Below the pieces are notes generated by a model. The model searched no databases. It was not told the origin of the DNA and saw only the letters and a list, made by a program, of their open reading frames with translations. Positions 1 to 7,454 of a stretch of DNA of 48,514 nt are shown one piece after another. The translations under genes and the position numbers were made by a program. This stretch comes from Myxococcales bacterium (lineage in GTDB: Bacteria > Myxococcota > Myxococcia > Myxococcales > JAKAPL01), in NCBI GenBank assembly GCA_021807105.1, contig JAKAPL010000002.1:1-48514 (forward strand), given 5' to 3'. Every line of letters starts with the position of its first letter. Position 1 is the first letter of the stretch.

Positions 1-125
1 CCACAGCCCCGGCGGCGGATGGACAGTTCGCCCTTCTTCAGGCAGAACCTAACCCAACATCACGCGTGGACCCGGGGGGGGAATGCATCTGAGAAGCGGG
101 GGTCCCAAGCACGTGAGAGCCGACA

Positions 126-185
126 CGCCGCCGTTTCGTGCCGAACGCGTGCGGTGCTGCGCCTGCGTGATCGCCTCTGGCGTCG
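126..185 (+). repeat. Interspersed repeat, copy 1 of 2 in window
   Basis: About 60 bp that match 33238-33298 in the same orientation. Both copies begin with an identical 18-base block (CGCCGCCGTTTCGTGCCG) and end with an identical block reading TGATCGCCTCTGGCGTCG. The middle differs by several substitutions and one base of length. By eye roughly 85% of positions agree. Both copies lie in gene-free DNA about 33 kb apart, so this looks like a dispersed noncoding repeat and not a shared protein domain. Confidence 0.75.
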
Positions 186-591
186 CACGATCCCACGGTC
201 CTGACGCATGGAACTCGACAGACGCGGGCGGCGAGAGGCGATCGCCCGGCGCGATTGCGACCCATGCGCGTCTTCGTCCTGGCCGAACCCCATGGAATCG
301 ACTGATGAACGGTTCTGGGGGCGGTGGGCTGCCCGCCGGCGTGAGGAGCGAGCACGCTCCCCCATGTCGCGGTAGGGATGGCCGTCGCCTTCGCCGTCTG
401 CCCGCCCGATAGCTCCGCCGGCCGCCTTGTCCGATCCTCCCCTGCTCGCTGCTTCCCGCGGCACGTCACCACGCGACAGGTCGCCCGGTTTTGTGTCCAG
501 CGATTATCGCAGCCTCGCCCCCCTGCGCTCCCTCCGACCACCGCAGACCGCCCCCGGGCCTACTCCGAATCTCAGGAATCAGACGAAACGG

Positions 592-620
592 TTGACAGGC
601 GCGGTCTCACGGGACGAAAA
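592..620 (+). promoter_or_regulatory. Possible fumC promoter (-35 only is good)
   Basis: A perfect TTGACA lies at 592-597, followed 17 bp later by CGAAAA (615-620), which matches the -10 consensus poorly. An AAGGGAG ribosome site at 638-644 precedes the fumC ATG. The -35 could be chance in 650 bp of sequence, so this is a weak call. Confidence 0.3.
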
Positions 621-653
621 GTGCGGTGTCCATCCTGAAGGGAGCCCTGAGCC

Positions 654-2045
654 ATGCCCGCTTACCGCATCGAACGCGACACCTTCGGTCCCATCGAGGT
701 CCCCGGGGACCGGCTCTGGGGCGCGCAGACCCAGCGGTCGCTCCAGAACTTCGAGATCTCCGGCGAGCGGATGCCCGCGGAGATCATCCGGGCGCTCGCG
801 CTCGTCAAGCGCGCCGCGGCGCAGGTGAACCTCGACCTGAAGGTCCTCGACCCGACCAAGGGCGAGGCGATCCTCCGGGCGGCCGACGAGGTGATCGCCG
901 GCCGGCACCCGGACGAGTTCCCGCTCGTCGTCTGGCAGACCGGCAGCGGAACCCAGACGAACATGAACATGAACGAGGTCCTCGCGAACCGCGCGAGCGA
1001 GCTGCTCGGCGGCGAGCGGGGCGAGAAGCGGAAGGTCCATCCGAACGACGACGTGAACAAGGGCCAGTCGTCGAACGACGTCTACCCCACGGCTATGCAC
1101 GTCGCCGCGGTCGATGCGATCGAGAAGCACGTGCAGCCGAATCTCGCGCGGCTGCGGGACACGCTCGCCGAGAAGTCGAGCGCCTTCAAGGACATCGTCA
1201 AGGTCGGCCGGACGCACCTGCAGGACGCGACGCCGCTGACTCTCGGCCAGGAGATCTCCGGTTGGGTCGCCCAACTCGACCACGGCCTCGACCACCTCGC
1301 GGCCGCGCTCCCGCATCTTCGCGAATTGGCGCTGGGCGGGACGGCGGTCGGCACGGGTCTCAACGCCCACCCGGAGTTCGCGGTGCGCGTGGCGGCGGCG
1401 CTCTCGAACCTGACGCGCCTCTCCTTCGTTACCGCCCCCAACAAGTTCGAGGCCCTCGCGACCCACGACGCGATGGTCCACGCGCACGGGGCGTTCAAGA
1501 CCGTCGCCGCGTCGCTCATGAAGATCGCGAATGACGTGCGCTGGCTCGCGAGCGGCCCCCGCTGCGGCCTGGGCGAGATCCTGATCCCGGAGAACGAGCC
1601 CGGCAGCTCGATCATGCCGGGCAAGGTGAACCCGACTCAGAGTGAGGCGGTGACGATGCTCTGCTGCCAGGTGATGGGCAACGACGTGGCCATCAACATG
1701 GGCGGTGCGATGGGCAACTTCGAGCTCAACGTCTTCAAGCCGCTCATCGCGAACGCCTTCCTGCAGAGCGCCCGGCTGATCGCCGACGGCGCCGAGAGTT
1801 TCCGGAAGAATTGCGCCGTGGGCATCGAGCCCAACCGGCCGCGGCTGGAACGCTACCTGCGGGAGACGCTGATGCTGGTCACGGCGCTCAACCCGCACAT
1901 CGGCTACGACGCCTCGGCGAAGATCGCGAAGACCGCGCACAAGAGCGGCAAGAGCCTCCGGGAGACGGCGGTCGAACTCGGCCTCTGCACGGGGGCGCAG
2001 TTCGACGCCTGGGTCAAGCCGGAAGAGATGGTCGGGCGGCGCTAA
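654..2045 (+). CDS. fumC: Class II fumarate hydratase (FumC)
   Basis: Converts fumarate and water to L-malate in the TCA cycle; the class II enzyme is a cytosolic, iron-free homotetramer. The 463-residue length is normal for the family. Family blocks are all present: [14 protein letters not shown] near residue 100, [14 protein letters not shown] near 130, the [13 protein letters not shown] block near 190, and the fumarase/aspartase signature [11 protein letters not shown] near residue 315, which carries the catalytic-loop serines. The start ATG has an AAGGGAG ribosome site nine bases upstream. Its stop codon overlaps the stop of the convergent PEBP-family gene by four bases, so the two transcripts must run into each other. 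No related TCA gene lies next to it. Confidence 0.97.
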   Translation: MPAYRIERDTFGPIEVPGDRLWGAQTQRSLQNFEISGERMPAEIIRALALVKRAAAQVNLDLKVLDPTKGEAILRAADEVIAGRHPDEFPLVVWQTGSGTQTNMNMNEVLANRASELLGGERGEKRKVHPNDDVNKGQSSNDVYPTAMHVAAVDAIEKHVQPNLARLRDTLAEKSSAFKDIVKVGRTHLQDATPLTLGQEISGWVAQLDHGLDHLAAALPHLRELALGGTAVGTGLNAHPEFAVRVAAALSNLTRLSFVTAPNKFEALATHDAMVHAHGAFKTVAASLMKIANDVRWLASGPRCGLGEILIPENEPGSSIMPGKVNPTQSEAVTMLCCQVMGNDVAINMGGAMGNFELNVFKPLIANAFLQSARLIADGAESFRKNCAVGIEPNRPRLERYLRETLMLVTALNPHIGYDASAKIAKTAHKSGKSLRETAVELGLCTGAQFDAWVKPEEMVGRR

Positions 2046-2527
2046 CGACCGAACGTGCCGATGAGCTGGCCTTCCGCGAGGACGTGGCCGGACATGGCTC
2101 GCCGCAGTTCGTCCGCGGTCGCTCCGGCGGCGACGTCGAGCGTCCGGTCGAGCGCGTAGAGACGGAAGTGGTAGCGGTGGGCGGGCCCCGGCGGCGGGCA
2201 GGGGCCGCCGTAGCGCGTCTTCCCGAAGTCGTTGCGTCCCTGCCGGGCCCCCGCGGGCAGCGTCCCTTCCCGCAAGGCGCGAGCGTCGGCCGGCAGGTCG
2301 TAGACCACCCAATGGATGAACGTCCCTCCTGGGGCGTCGGGGTCCTCGACGACGAGCGCGAAGCTGCGTGTTCCCGGAGGCGCTCCCTCCCAGGAAAGCT
2401 CCGGGGCGACGTTCGCGCCCTCGCAGGTGAAGCGACGGGGGATGGGGCGCCCCGCATCGAAGGAGGGGCTGGAAAGTCCGAGCGCCACAATGGTCCCCAT
2501 CGCCATCCTGGCCATCATCGGGAGCAT
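2042..2527 (-). CDS. PEBP/YbhB-YbcL family protein
   Basis: A phosphatidylethanolamine-binding-protein fold protein of the bacterial YbhB/YbcL (Raf-kinase-inhibitor-like) family, 161 residues. Family landmarks are the LSSPSFDAG...[18 protein letters not shown] opening, the ligand-pocket motif EDPDAP followed by HWVVYDLPA, and [18 protein letters not shown] near residue 120. The bacterial members have no settled reaction; small-molecule or lipid binding is the usual guess. The frame is open further upstream, but homology begins near residue 8 of this start, and the upstream extension would overlap the divergent parvulin gene. Several Met codons cluster at the start ([10 protein letters not shown]), so the exact first residue is uncertain. 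Confidence 0.88.
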   Translation of the reverse strand: MLPMMARMAMGTIVALGLSSPSFDAGRPIPRRFTCEGANVAPELSWEGAPPGTRSFALVVEDPDAPGGTFIHWVVYDLPADARALREGTLPAGARQGRNDFGKTRYGGPCPPPGPAHRYHFRLYALDRTLDVAAGATADELRRAMSGHVLAEGQLIGTFGR

Positions 2528-2642
2528 GGATCCCTCCGCTGGAAGTCGCAAGCATGTTACCGCGAAGGCGGGATGGCGTTCCACTTGCCGCGCGAGCGGA
2601 AGAGCCGGGTCGCCCGCGCCAAACGTGATAAGGTCACGGTCG

Positions 2643-3518
2643 ATGAGGTCCTCCTGGTCCGTGGAGTGCCGCGTGGCTTCGACTTGGCCCCTCCGAATCA
2701 TCTTGCTCTCCGCCTTGGCGTCCGGTTGCCACCGGGGGCATCCTTCAGCCGCTCGCGTGAGCGCGACGCCCGACGCCGGGCGGAAGGCGACCGCCGCGCC
2801 CGTGTCCCCGCCGGTCTGGGAACGGAAGGTCGTGGCCGAGCCGCCGATCGGCAAGCAGATCGACGTGGATCAGATCGTCCTCACCTACAATGGCAGCACC
2901 GCCCCCTGGACGCCGCCACGGGGCCGCAAGCGTTCCCTCGCTCAGGCCCGCGCGCTCGCCGCGGAGATCGTGGCGAAGGCCCGGGCGGGCGCGGACTTTG
3001 AGAAGCTCGCGATCGAATACAGTGACTGGCCGTTCGCCGCCCGCGCCGGCACACCCGGTTACGGCGGCCGGCTCGGGCTCCTGACCGAGGGCACCCCCCT
3101 CTTTGAAGCCTTCAGGATCGTCCCCTTCCAACTCGCGGTCGGCGCGGTGAGTGATCCCGTGCCGAGCCCGTTCGGCCTGCACATCTTCCGCCGCCTGCCG
3201 GCGATCCGGGTGAGCGAGATCCTCCTCACCTACGCCGGCTCCTCGCCGCGCCACGCCCCCCGCAGCAAGGAGGAGGCGGAGCGGCTGGCGCAGACCATCG
3301 CCCGGGAGCTGTCGATGGGCAAACCGTTCGCGGACGAGGCGTTCGCCTACTCCGACGATCTGGTGTCGGCGGGGCGCGGCGGGGACCTCGGAACGTTCGA
3401 CGACCGGGCGACCCAGCCCGCGGCGATCCTGCAAACCGCGAGACAGCTCCGGCCCGGGCAGGTCTCGGCGCCGTTCGTTGCGCCCGGGGGCATCGCAATC
3501 GTCAGGAGGACCGACTGA
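2643..3518 (+). CDS. Lipoprotein with two parvulin-type PPIase domains
   Basis: Likely periplasmic peptidyl-prolyl isomerase/chaperone, about 291 residues. The N-terminus has a hydrophobic run ending in the lipobox LASGC, so it is probably lipid-anchored. Two PpiC-like units follow: the first opens with IDVDQIVLTYNG and ends FGLHIFRRLP; the second opens with VSEILLTYAGSS and ends with GGIAIVRRTD. Each has the parvulin pattern of a beta strand, a helix of the AEIVAKARAGADFEKLA type, and a Gly-rich G-G-LG segment. There is no separate SurA-like N-domain. The start is uncertain: ATG 2643 keeps a long n-region, while GTG at 2673 has a GGAG six bases upstream and gives a tighter signal peptide. 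It ends two bases before the next gene, so the two are probably co-transcribed. Confidence 0.85.
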   Translation: MRSSWSVECRVASTWPLRIILLSALASGCHRGHPSAARVSATPDAGRKATAAPVSPPVWERKVVAEPPIGKQIDVDQIVLTYNGSTAPWTPPRGRKRSLAQARALAAEIVAKARAGADFEKLAIEYSDWPFAARAGTPGYGGRLGLLTEGTPLFEAFRIVPFQLAVGAVSDPVPSPFGLHIFRRLPAIRVSEILLTYAGSSPRHAPRSKEEAERLAQTIARELSMGKPFADEAFAYSDDLVSAGRGGDLGTFDDRATQPAAILQTARQLRPGQVSAPFVAPGGIAIVRRTD

Positions 3519-3520
3519 CC

Positions 3521-4087
3521 ATGGCCACGCTGCTCGAGGACTTGATCACGCAGGGCGTCTGCACCCCGGAGGTCGCTGAGGCAGTCACCCGCCAGCTCGC
3601 CCAGCAGGGTGGCGGCCGATTGACCGACGCGCTCGTCGTCTCCGGCTGGGCGGAGGAGCGGGCCGTCCTCCGCGTCCTCGCCATCCGGGACCGGACCCGC
3701 TTCGTCACGGTCGAGAAGCTGCGCGCGGCAAAGATCGAGCCGGACGTCCTCGATCGGGTTCCGGTCCGCTTCGCCGAGGCTCATTCGGCGTTGCCGTTGA
3801 AGGTCGAGCCTTCCACGGCGACGTTGCTCGTCGTGGCCGCGGAGCCGGCCGACCCGACGTTCCGCCAGGAGCTGCAGATCGTCGCCGGACTGACGAACAT
3901 CGTCCCGCTGGTGGCCCTCGAGCGCGCCATACAGGCGGCGATCCGGCGGTTCTATTACGGCGACGTGACCGCCTTCGAGAACCTCGTGCGGGAGATCGTC
4001 CCGCCGCGTGTCGCGCCACCCAGACGCGATACGGCCGAAGCGTCGCTCTCCAAGTTCTTCGCCGTGCCGGGCAAGCCCAAAGGTTGA
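3521..4087 (+). CDS. GspE/MshE N-terminal-like (T2SSE_N type) protein
   Basis: A 188-residue protein resembling the N-terminal domain of type II secretion/type IV pilus ATPases (T2SSE_N/MshEN), here without any ATPase domain. The segment GGRLTDALVVSGWAEE followed by VLAIRDRTRFVTVEKL fits the '(R)LGxxLxxxG ... LA' pattern of these domains, and VPVRFAEAHSALPLKVE followed by LLVVAAEPAD is the typical second half. MshE-type domains bind cyclic di-GMP, but the full two-motif binding signature is not obvious here, so ligand binding is only a possibility. Such stand-alone proteins are common in Myxococcota-like genomes. It starts two bases after the parvulin lipoprotein and is followed by a receiver-domain gene. 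Confidence 0.7.
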   Translation: MATLLEDLITQGVCTPEVAEAVTRQLAQQGGGRLTDALVVSGWAEERAVLRVLAIRDRTRFVTVEKLRAAKIEPDVLDRVPVRFAEAHSALPLKVEPSTATLLVVAAEPADPTFRQELQIVAGLTNIVPLVALERAIQAAIRRFYYGDVTAFENLVREIVPPRVAPPRRDTAEASLSKFFAVPGKPKG

Positions 4088-4140
4088 TCCCGAATTTGTC
4101 CGCAAGCAGCCTTTTCCCCGCGTGAGATGAGACCCCGGCT

Positions 4141-4203
4141 GGCGAAGAGGATGCAGCTCCCCAGCTTCGCTCTTGGCCCACAGGTGGTTGCGCCCTCTTC
4201 GCC
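4141..4203. repeat. Inverted repeat in short intergenic gap
   Basis: Arms GGCGAAGAGG (4141-4150) and CCTCTTCGCC (4194-4203) are perfectly complementary, with a further small AGCT-CCCC-AGCT dyad between them. It lies between the T2SSE_N-like gene and the receiver gene. There is no T run after the right arm, so it is not a standard intrinsic terminator. Similar GTTGATCCC/GTTGATTCC words flank the structure at about 4084 and 4212. Confidence 0.5.
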
Positions 4204-4246
4204 GGAACAGGGTTGATTCCGGAGGGGCCGGGCTTAGCTTGCCTTC

Positions 4247-4675
4247 ATGGATCCCCCGGCTCGAAGCGCTCGAGATGTCAAGGATCCGAACGACCGGGCG
4301 ATCGCTCGCGTCCTCTTGATCGAGGACGATGCCGACGCCGCCGAGGCCCTCATCGATTTCCTCCGGGAGGAGGCGTGCATCGAGGCTGCGTGGGCGCGCT
4401 CGGGCCGCGAAGCGATGGATCTCGCACGGGACGGCGGGTTCGCCGCCGCCCTCATCGACCTCTCCCTCCCGGACATGGACGGAGCCGATCTGGCGATCTT
4501 CCTGCGCGGGCGGCTGCCCGGCGCCCGGCTCGCCGCGGTCACTGGCGCCTCGCGGGTGGCGCTCGATTCCCGCATCCTCGGCCTCGTCGACCGGGTCTTC
4601 CAGAAGCCGGCCGACCCCGAGGCGCTCCTCGCCTTCGCGCGCGCGGCCGTGCACGGCGGCCGTCCGATCGGCTAA
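4247..4675 (+). CDS. Stand-alone CheY-like response regulator receiver
   Basis: Single receiver domain of 142 residues with a short disordered N-terminus. The phosphorylation site is Asp71 in LIDLSLPDMDG; the acidic pocket is EDD at 26-28; the switch Thr is at 99 (AAVTG) and the conserved Lys at 120 (FQKP). All catalytic positions are therefore present, and it should accept phosphate. There is no output domain, so it acts through protein contacts or as a phosphate shuttle. No histidine kinase is adjacent; the nearest in the window is 40 kb away. A truncated group II intron begins 13 bp after its stop codon. Confidence 0.92.
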   Translation: MDPPARSARDVKDPNDRAIARVLLIEDDADAAEALIDFLREEACIEAAWARSGREAMDLARDGGFAAALIDLSLPDMDGADLAIFLRGRLPGARLAAVTGASRVALDSRILGLVDRVFQKPADPEALLAFARAAVHGGRPIG

Positions 4676-4949
4676 GCTGACCGACATGGTGCGTCGTGAA
4701 GGCACAGCCGCAGGTTCGGCGGGAAGGTCCGTCGAAGAGGGCGTGCCGTGTTGCATCGCTCCAGCGGGTGGAAGTCCCGTCCGGGTCATCGCCGGAGAGC
4801 CCGGTAGCAGACCAGCGCCTGAGGCGGAGATGCCGACTGGCGAAGCCTGGTGTCGAGAGCCCTCAGCCCGTCTTATTCACGGTCCGGCTGCTGCGGCGTC
4901 CGATCCCGCGCCTGCGAAGGGGGGGCTTGCCACCCCTACCACGACATGG

Positions 4950-5780
4950 GTGCTCAAGCTGCTGCGCAAGTGGCTACAGGCATGCGCGATGGAAGAGGGG
5001 CGGCGAAAGGAGACGGTCTACGGGACGCCGCAGGGCGGGGTCATCTCGCCCCTACTCTCCAACATCTACCTGCACTTTCTCGACTCCGTGTGGGAGCGGC
5101 AGTGCGCGCGGGTGGGCGTGCTGGTGCGCTACGCGGACGACTTCGTGGTGGTCTGCAAGAGCCGCGAGGCCGTGGAGGAGGCCGAACGCAGGGTGCGCAT
5201 CACCCTCGGACGGTTGGAGCTCGACTTGCACCCGGAGAAGACGCGGACGGTGGAGCTGGCCGACGGGAAGGAAGGCTTCGACTTCCTCGGCGGTCACCTG
5301 CACGCGCGCATGTCGGGCAGGCTGCTGGAGCTGAAGGGCATTGGGCGTTACTACCTCCAGCGGTGGCCCTCGGCGCGGAGCATGAAGCGGGTGAGGACGA
5401 GAATACACGAGCTGACGGACCGGAGGCGGCAGGGGGCCGGGGACGTGCGAGAGGTCATCGCGAACCTGAACCCGGTGCTCCGAGGCTGGGGCAGCTACTT
5501 CTGCAACGGGAACGCTGCGCGGAAGTTCAACCAGGTCGATTCCTACGTCTACCGGCGGCTGCACCACTTCATGGTGCAGCGCAAGGGGCGCAAGCTCCAC
5601 TTCGGCGAGGCGGATGAGTGGACCCGGGAATGGTTCTGGGGGAAGGGCCTCCAACGGTTGCGCGGGACGGTCCGCTTTCCGAAACCCTGCATGCTGCCCG
5701 AGAAGACCATCGGCAAGCCGTATGCGGGAAATCCGCACGTACGGTTTGAAAGGAGGATGGTGGAAACGGGCTGCGCCTAG
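4950..5780 (+). pseudogene. Group II intron reverse transcriptase/maturase, 5'-truncated
   Basis: Remnant of an LtrA-type intron-encoded protein. The preserved frame begins at the end of the RT fingers (LLRKWLQACAMEEG), then has GTPQGGVISPLLSNIYLH, the catalytic palm motif YADDFVVVC, and the thumb/maturase X region ending in [19 protein letters not shown] and [12 protein letters not shown]. The first two hundred or so residues (RT0-RT3) are absent and the frame upstream is unrelated domain I RNA sequence. The last 25 codons overlap domain V, so the true stop of the ancestral protein was probably earlier. Without the fingers and the first catalytic Asp-containing block it should not reverse-transcribe. 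The start at GTG 4950 is nominal. Confidence 0.85.
5715..5747 (+). ncRNA. Group II intron domain V hairpin
   Basis: A 33-34 nt hairpin with the expected domain V shape. AAGCCGT pairs with ACGGTTT at the base and keeps the AGC catalytic triad; an internal bulge is followed by TGCGG/CCGCA, closed by a GAAA-type loop. This is the most conserved part of the ribozyme and supports calling the element group II. Confidence 0.8.
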
Positions 5781-5831
5781 CGGCACCGCGCCACCTTTCT
5801 ACCAATGGGTTTGTGGGATCACATCGGGCCG

Positions 5832-6137
5832 ATGGCGAAGACCCCCGCGCCCACGGCGATCGAGCAGGGCTCGGGGCTCTTTTCGGTCGTCTGGGACGAC
5901 GGCACGCGCAGCGAGATCTCGTTCCGGGAGTTGCGCCTCTCGTGTCCGTGCGCGGAGTGTGTCGAGGAGTGGAGCGGCCGGCGGACGCTCGATCCCGCCT
6001 CGGTGCCGGAGGATGTGCACCCAGCGGCGGCCGAGCCGGTGGGGTCCTACGCGCTCGGGATCGTCTGGAGCGATGGCCACTCGTCCGGCATCTACTCCTG
6101 GCCCACGTTGCGGGCCCTGGGCCGCCCGGCTACTTGA
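5832..6137 (+). CDS. DUF971 / GBBH-like N-terminal domain protein
   Basis: About 101 residues, made almost entirely of the DUF971 domain, which is also found at the N-terminus of gamma-butyrobetaine hydroxylases and fused to Mrp/ApbC-type ATPases. Landmarks are [29 protein letters not shown] with its paired cysteines, and [24 protein letters not shown]. The Cys cluster and the Mrp fusions in other bacteria suggest a metal or Fe-S link, but no function is established. An earlier in-frame ATG at 5805 lies three bases past the intron end and has no better ribosome site. The 3' end overlaps the convergent sspB by eight bases. Confidence 0.85.
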   Translation: MAKTPAPTAIEQGSGLFSVVWDDGTRSEISFRELRLSCPCAECVEEWSGRRTLDPASVPEDVHPAAAEPVGSYALGIVWSDGHSSGIYSWPTLRALGRPAT

Positions 6138-6591
6138 CGAGGCGCAGGTGCGCGCGGCGTTCCAGGCGGGCCGGCGCGCGCCTCTCGGGCGCCGCTTCGG
6201 GGCGCTGTTCTTCGAGCCGCGGAGATCGGGGGTGGGCGGCGGCCCTCCGGCGCCGGGGCCTGGGCGGCTCGCCCAACGGCTCGCCCGCCAGCGCCTCGGG
6301 CCAGACGTACGCCACCCCCGTCACGTGGCTCGCCGCGGCGTGGATCGCCGAGAGCGGCAGTTCGCAGCGGAAGAGCGCCCCCGAGAAGCTCAGCGTGCAG
6401 GAGATCCCCTCCGGCCCGACCTCGAGATCCCGGCTCGCGAAGCGGTAGCTCAGGTTGAGCGCGAGGTCGGGATCGGAGGCATGGGCGGGCGGAACCTTGA
6501 CGCCGGGCCGGCGCGCGTCGAGACGGACCAAGACCATCCCGTCGGCGAGGAGATCCAGGAGCCGATCGCGCTTGGTCCGCGGCAACGCCAT
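6130..6591 (-). CDS. sspB: SspB-like ClpXP adaptor
   Basis: A 153-residue protein whose first 95 residues match the SspB fold: [31 protein letters not shown], then [34 protein letters not shown]. SspB tethers ssrA-tagged and other substrates to ClpXP; the delta- and alpha-type members bind the tag differently from the enteric one. The C-terminal 55 residues are Arg/Pro/Glu-rich and probably disordered, as expected of the flexible tail, but the last residues (LRLVK) resemble the short ClpX-binding 'LRVVK' tail of SspB proteins. It follows lolD on the same strand after an 86-bp gap and may be its own unit. Confidence 0.88.
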   Translation of the reverse strand: MALPRTKRDRLLDLLADGMVLVRLDARRPGVKVPPAHASDPDLALNLSYRFASRDLEVGPEGISCTLSFSGALFRCELPLSAIHAAASHVTGVAYVWPEALAGEPLGEPPRPRRRRAAAHPRSPRLEEQRPEAAPERRAPARLERRAHLRLVK

Positions 6592-6677
6592 GGGGCGACT
6601 CTACCGCAGGGGAACCCACCCGCAAGCCCATCCCACCCGCCAGCACGGGGCGAAGAGGCGACGCGCCGTCGTGGCGG

Positions 6678-7454
6678 TCAGGTCACGATCCCCTCGCGCA
6701 GGCGGAGGCGGCGGGGCATGCGGGCGGCAAGCGCGTCGTTGTGTGTCACCACGATCGCGGTGATGCCGAGCTTCTCGTTCATCTCGAAGAGGATCCGGTG
6801 GATCCCCTCGCCGGTCGCCGGATCGAGGTTGCCGGTGGGCTCGTCCGCGAGGAGCAGGCGCGGGCGCAGGACGAGGGCGCGGGCGAGGGCAACGCGCTGC
6901 TGCTCTCCGCCGGACAGCTCGCCGGGCTTGTGGTCGATCCGCGCGCCGAGACCGACGGCATCGAGCATCTCGCGCGCCGCCGCCTCGGCCTGCTCCGGCG
7001 ACTGGCGCTGGATGAGGGCGGGCATGGCCGCGTTCTGGAGGGCGGTGAACTCGGGCAGGAGAAAGTGGCTCTGGAAGACGAAGCCGATGGCCCGGTTGCG
7101 GAAGTCGGCGAGCTCGGCCTCGCCGCGGGAGAAGACGTCTTCGCCGGCGATCCGCACCTCGCCGGCCGTGGGCAGGTCGAGCGTCCCGACGACGTGGAGA
7201 AAGGTGCTCTTGCCGACGCCGGAGGCCCCGGTGAGCGAGACCAGATCGCCCTCGGCGATGTCGAGATCGACGCCCTTGAGCACGTCGATCCTCTTGCCCC
7301 CGAGGAAGTACGACTTGTGCAGCCCGCGGATTCGGACCAGCGGCTGGTTCGGGCCCGGGGGCCCGTCCGATCCTCGGCCGCCGCCGCCCGCGCTCCGGTC
7401 CCCCGGCGCGGGCCCGGGAGCTCGCCCGCCGGACCCTCGATCGGGATCAGTCAT
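6678..7454 (-). CDS. lolD: Lipoprotein-releasing ABC transporter ATPase LolD
   Basis: ATP-binding subunit that powers extraction of lipoproteins from the inner membrane. The 258-residue protein has a disordered, Gly/Pro/Arg-rich lead of about 35 residues, then [25 protein letters not shown], Walker [11 protein letters not shown]-loop [16 protein letters not shown], the ABC signature [15 protein letters not shown], Walker [13 protein letters not shown] and the switch His in VVTHN. The [15 protein letters not shown] and DEPTGNLD versions are typical of the MacB/LolD/FtsE subfamily. The start overlaps the end of the upstream permease gene by eight bases, so the pair is translationally coupled. 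Confidence 0.95.
   Translation of the reverse strand: MTDPDRGSGGRAPGPAPGDRSAGGGGRGSDGPPGPNQPLVRIRGLHKSYFLGGKRIDVLKGVDLDIAEGDLVSLTGASGVGKSTFLHVVGTLDLPTAGEVRIAGEDVFSRGEAELADFRNRAIGFVFQSHFLLPEFTALQNAAMPALIQRQSPEQAEAAAREMLDAVGLGARIDHKPGELSGGEQQRVALARALVLRPRLLLADEPTGNLDPATGEGIHRILFEMNEKLGITAIVVTHNDALAARMPRRLRLREGIVT

Larger units (their letters stand above)
1..653. other. Region without a supported gene
   Basis: No open frame here looks like a protein: all short frames are Arg/Pro/Ser-rich, as expected from random GC-rich DNA, and none has a credible ribosome site. What can be seen is one copy of an interspersed repeat (126-185, second copy at 33238-33298) and, near the right end, a weak promoter-like box before fumC. 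The left edge may hold the end of a neighbouring transcription unit, but nothing in the sequence shows it. Confidence 0.6.
4689..5802 (+). mobile_element. Degenerate group II intron (internal deletion)
   Basis: The 5' end reads GTGCG (4689), the bacterial group II intron start. A stretch around 4765-4830 (GGGTGGAAGTCCCGTCCGGG and onward) resembles domain I. At the other end there is a clear domain V hairpin (5715-5747) and a domain VI-like stem (GAAAGG 5748-5753 pairing with CCTTTC 5794-5799), after which the element probably ends at CTAC (5802). At only about 1.1 kb it is roughly half the usual length for an ORF-bearing intron: the fingers half of the reverse transcriptase and probably domains II/III are missing. 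It sits between the receiver gene and the DUF971 gene and interrupts neither. The boundaries are inferred from consensus ends and not proven by an empty site. Confidence 0.8.

Noticed and set aside
4689-5802. Intact, mobile group II intron
   Set aside because: The reverse transcriptase lacks its first half and the element is about half normal length.
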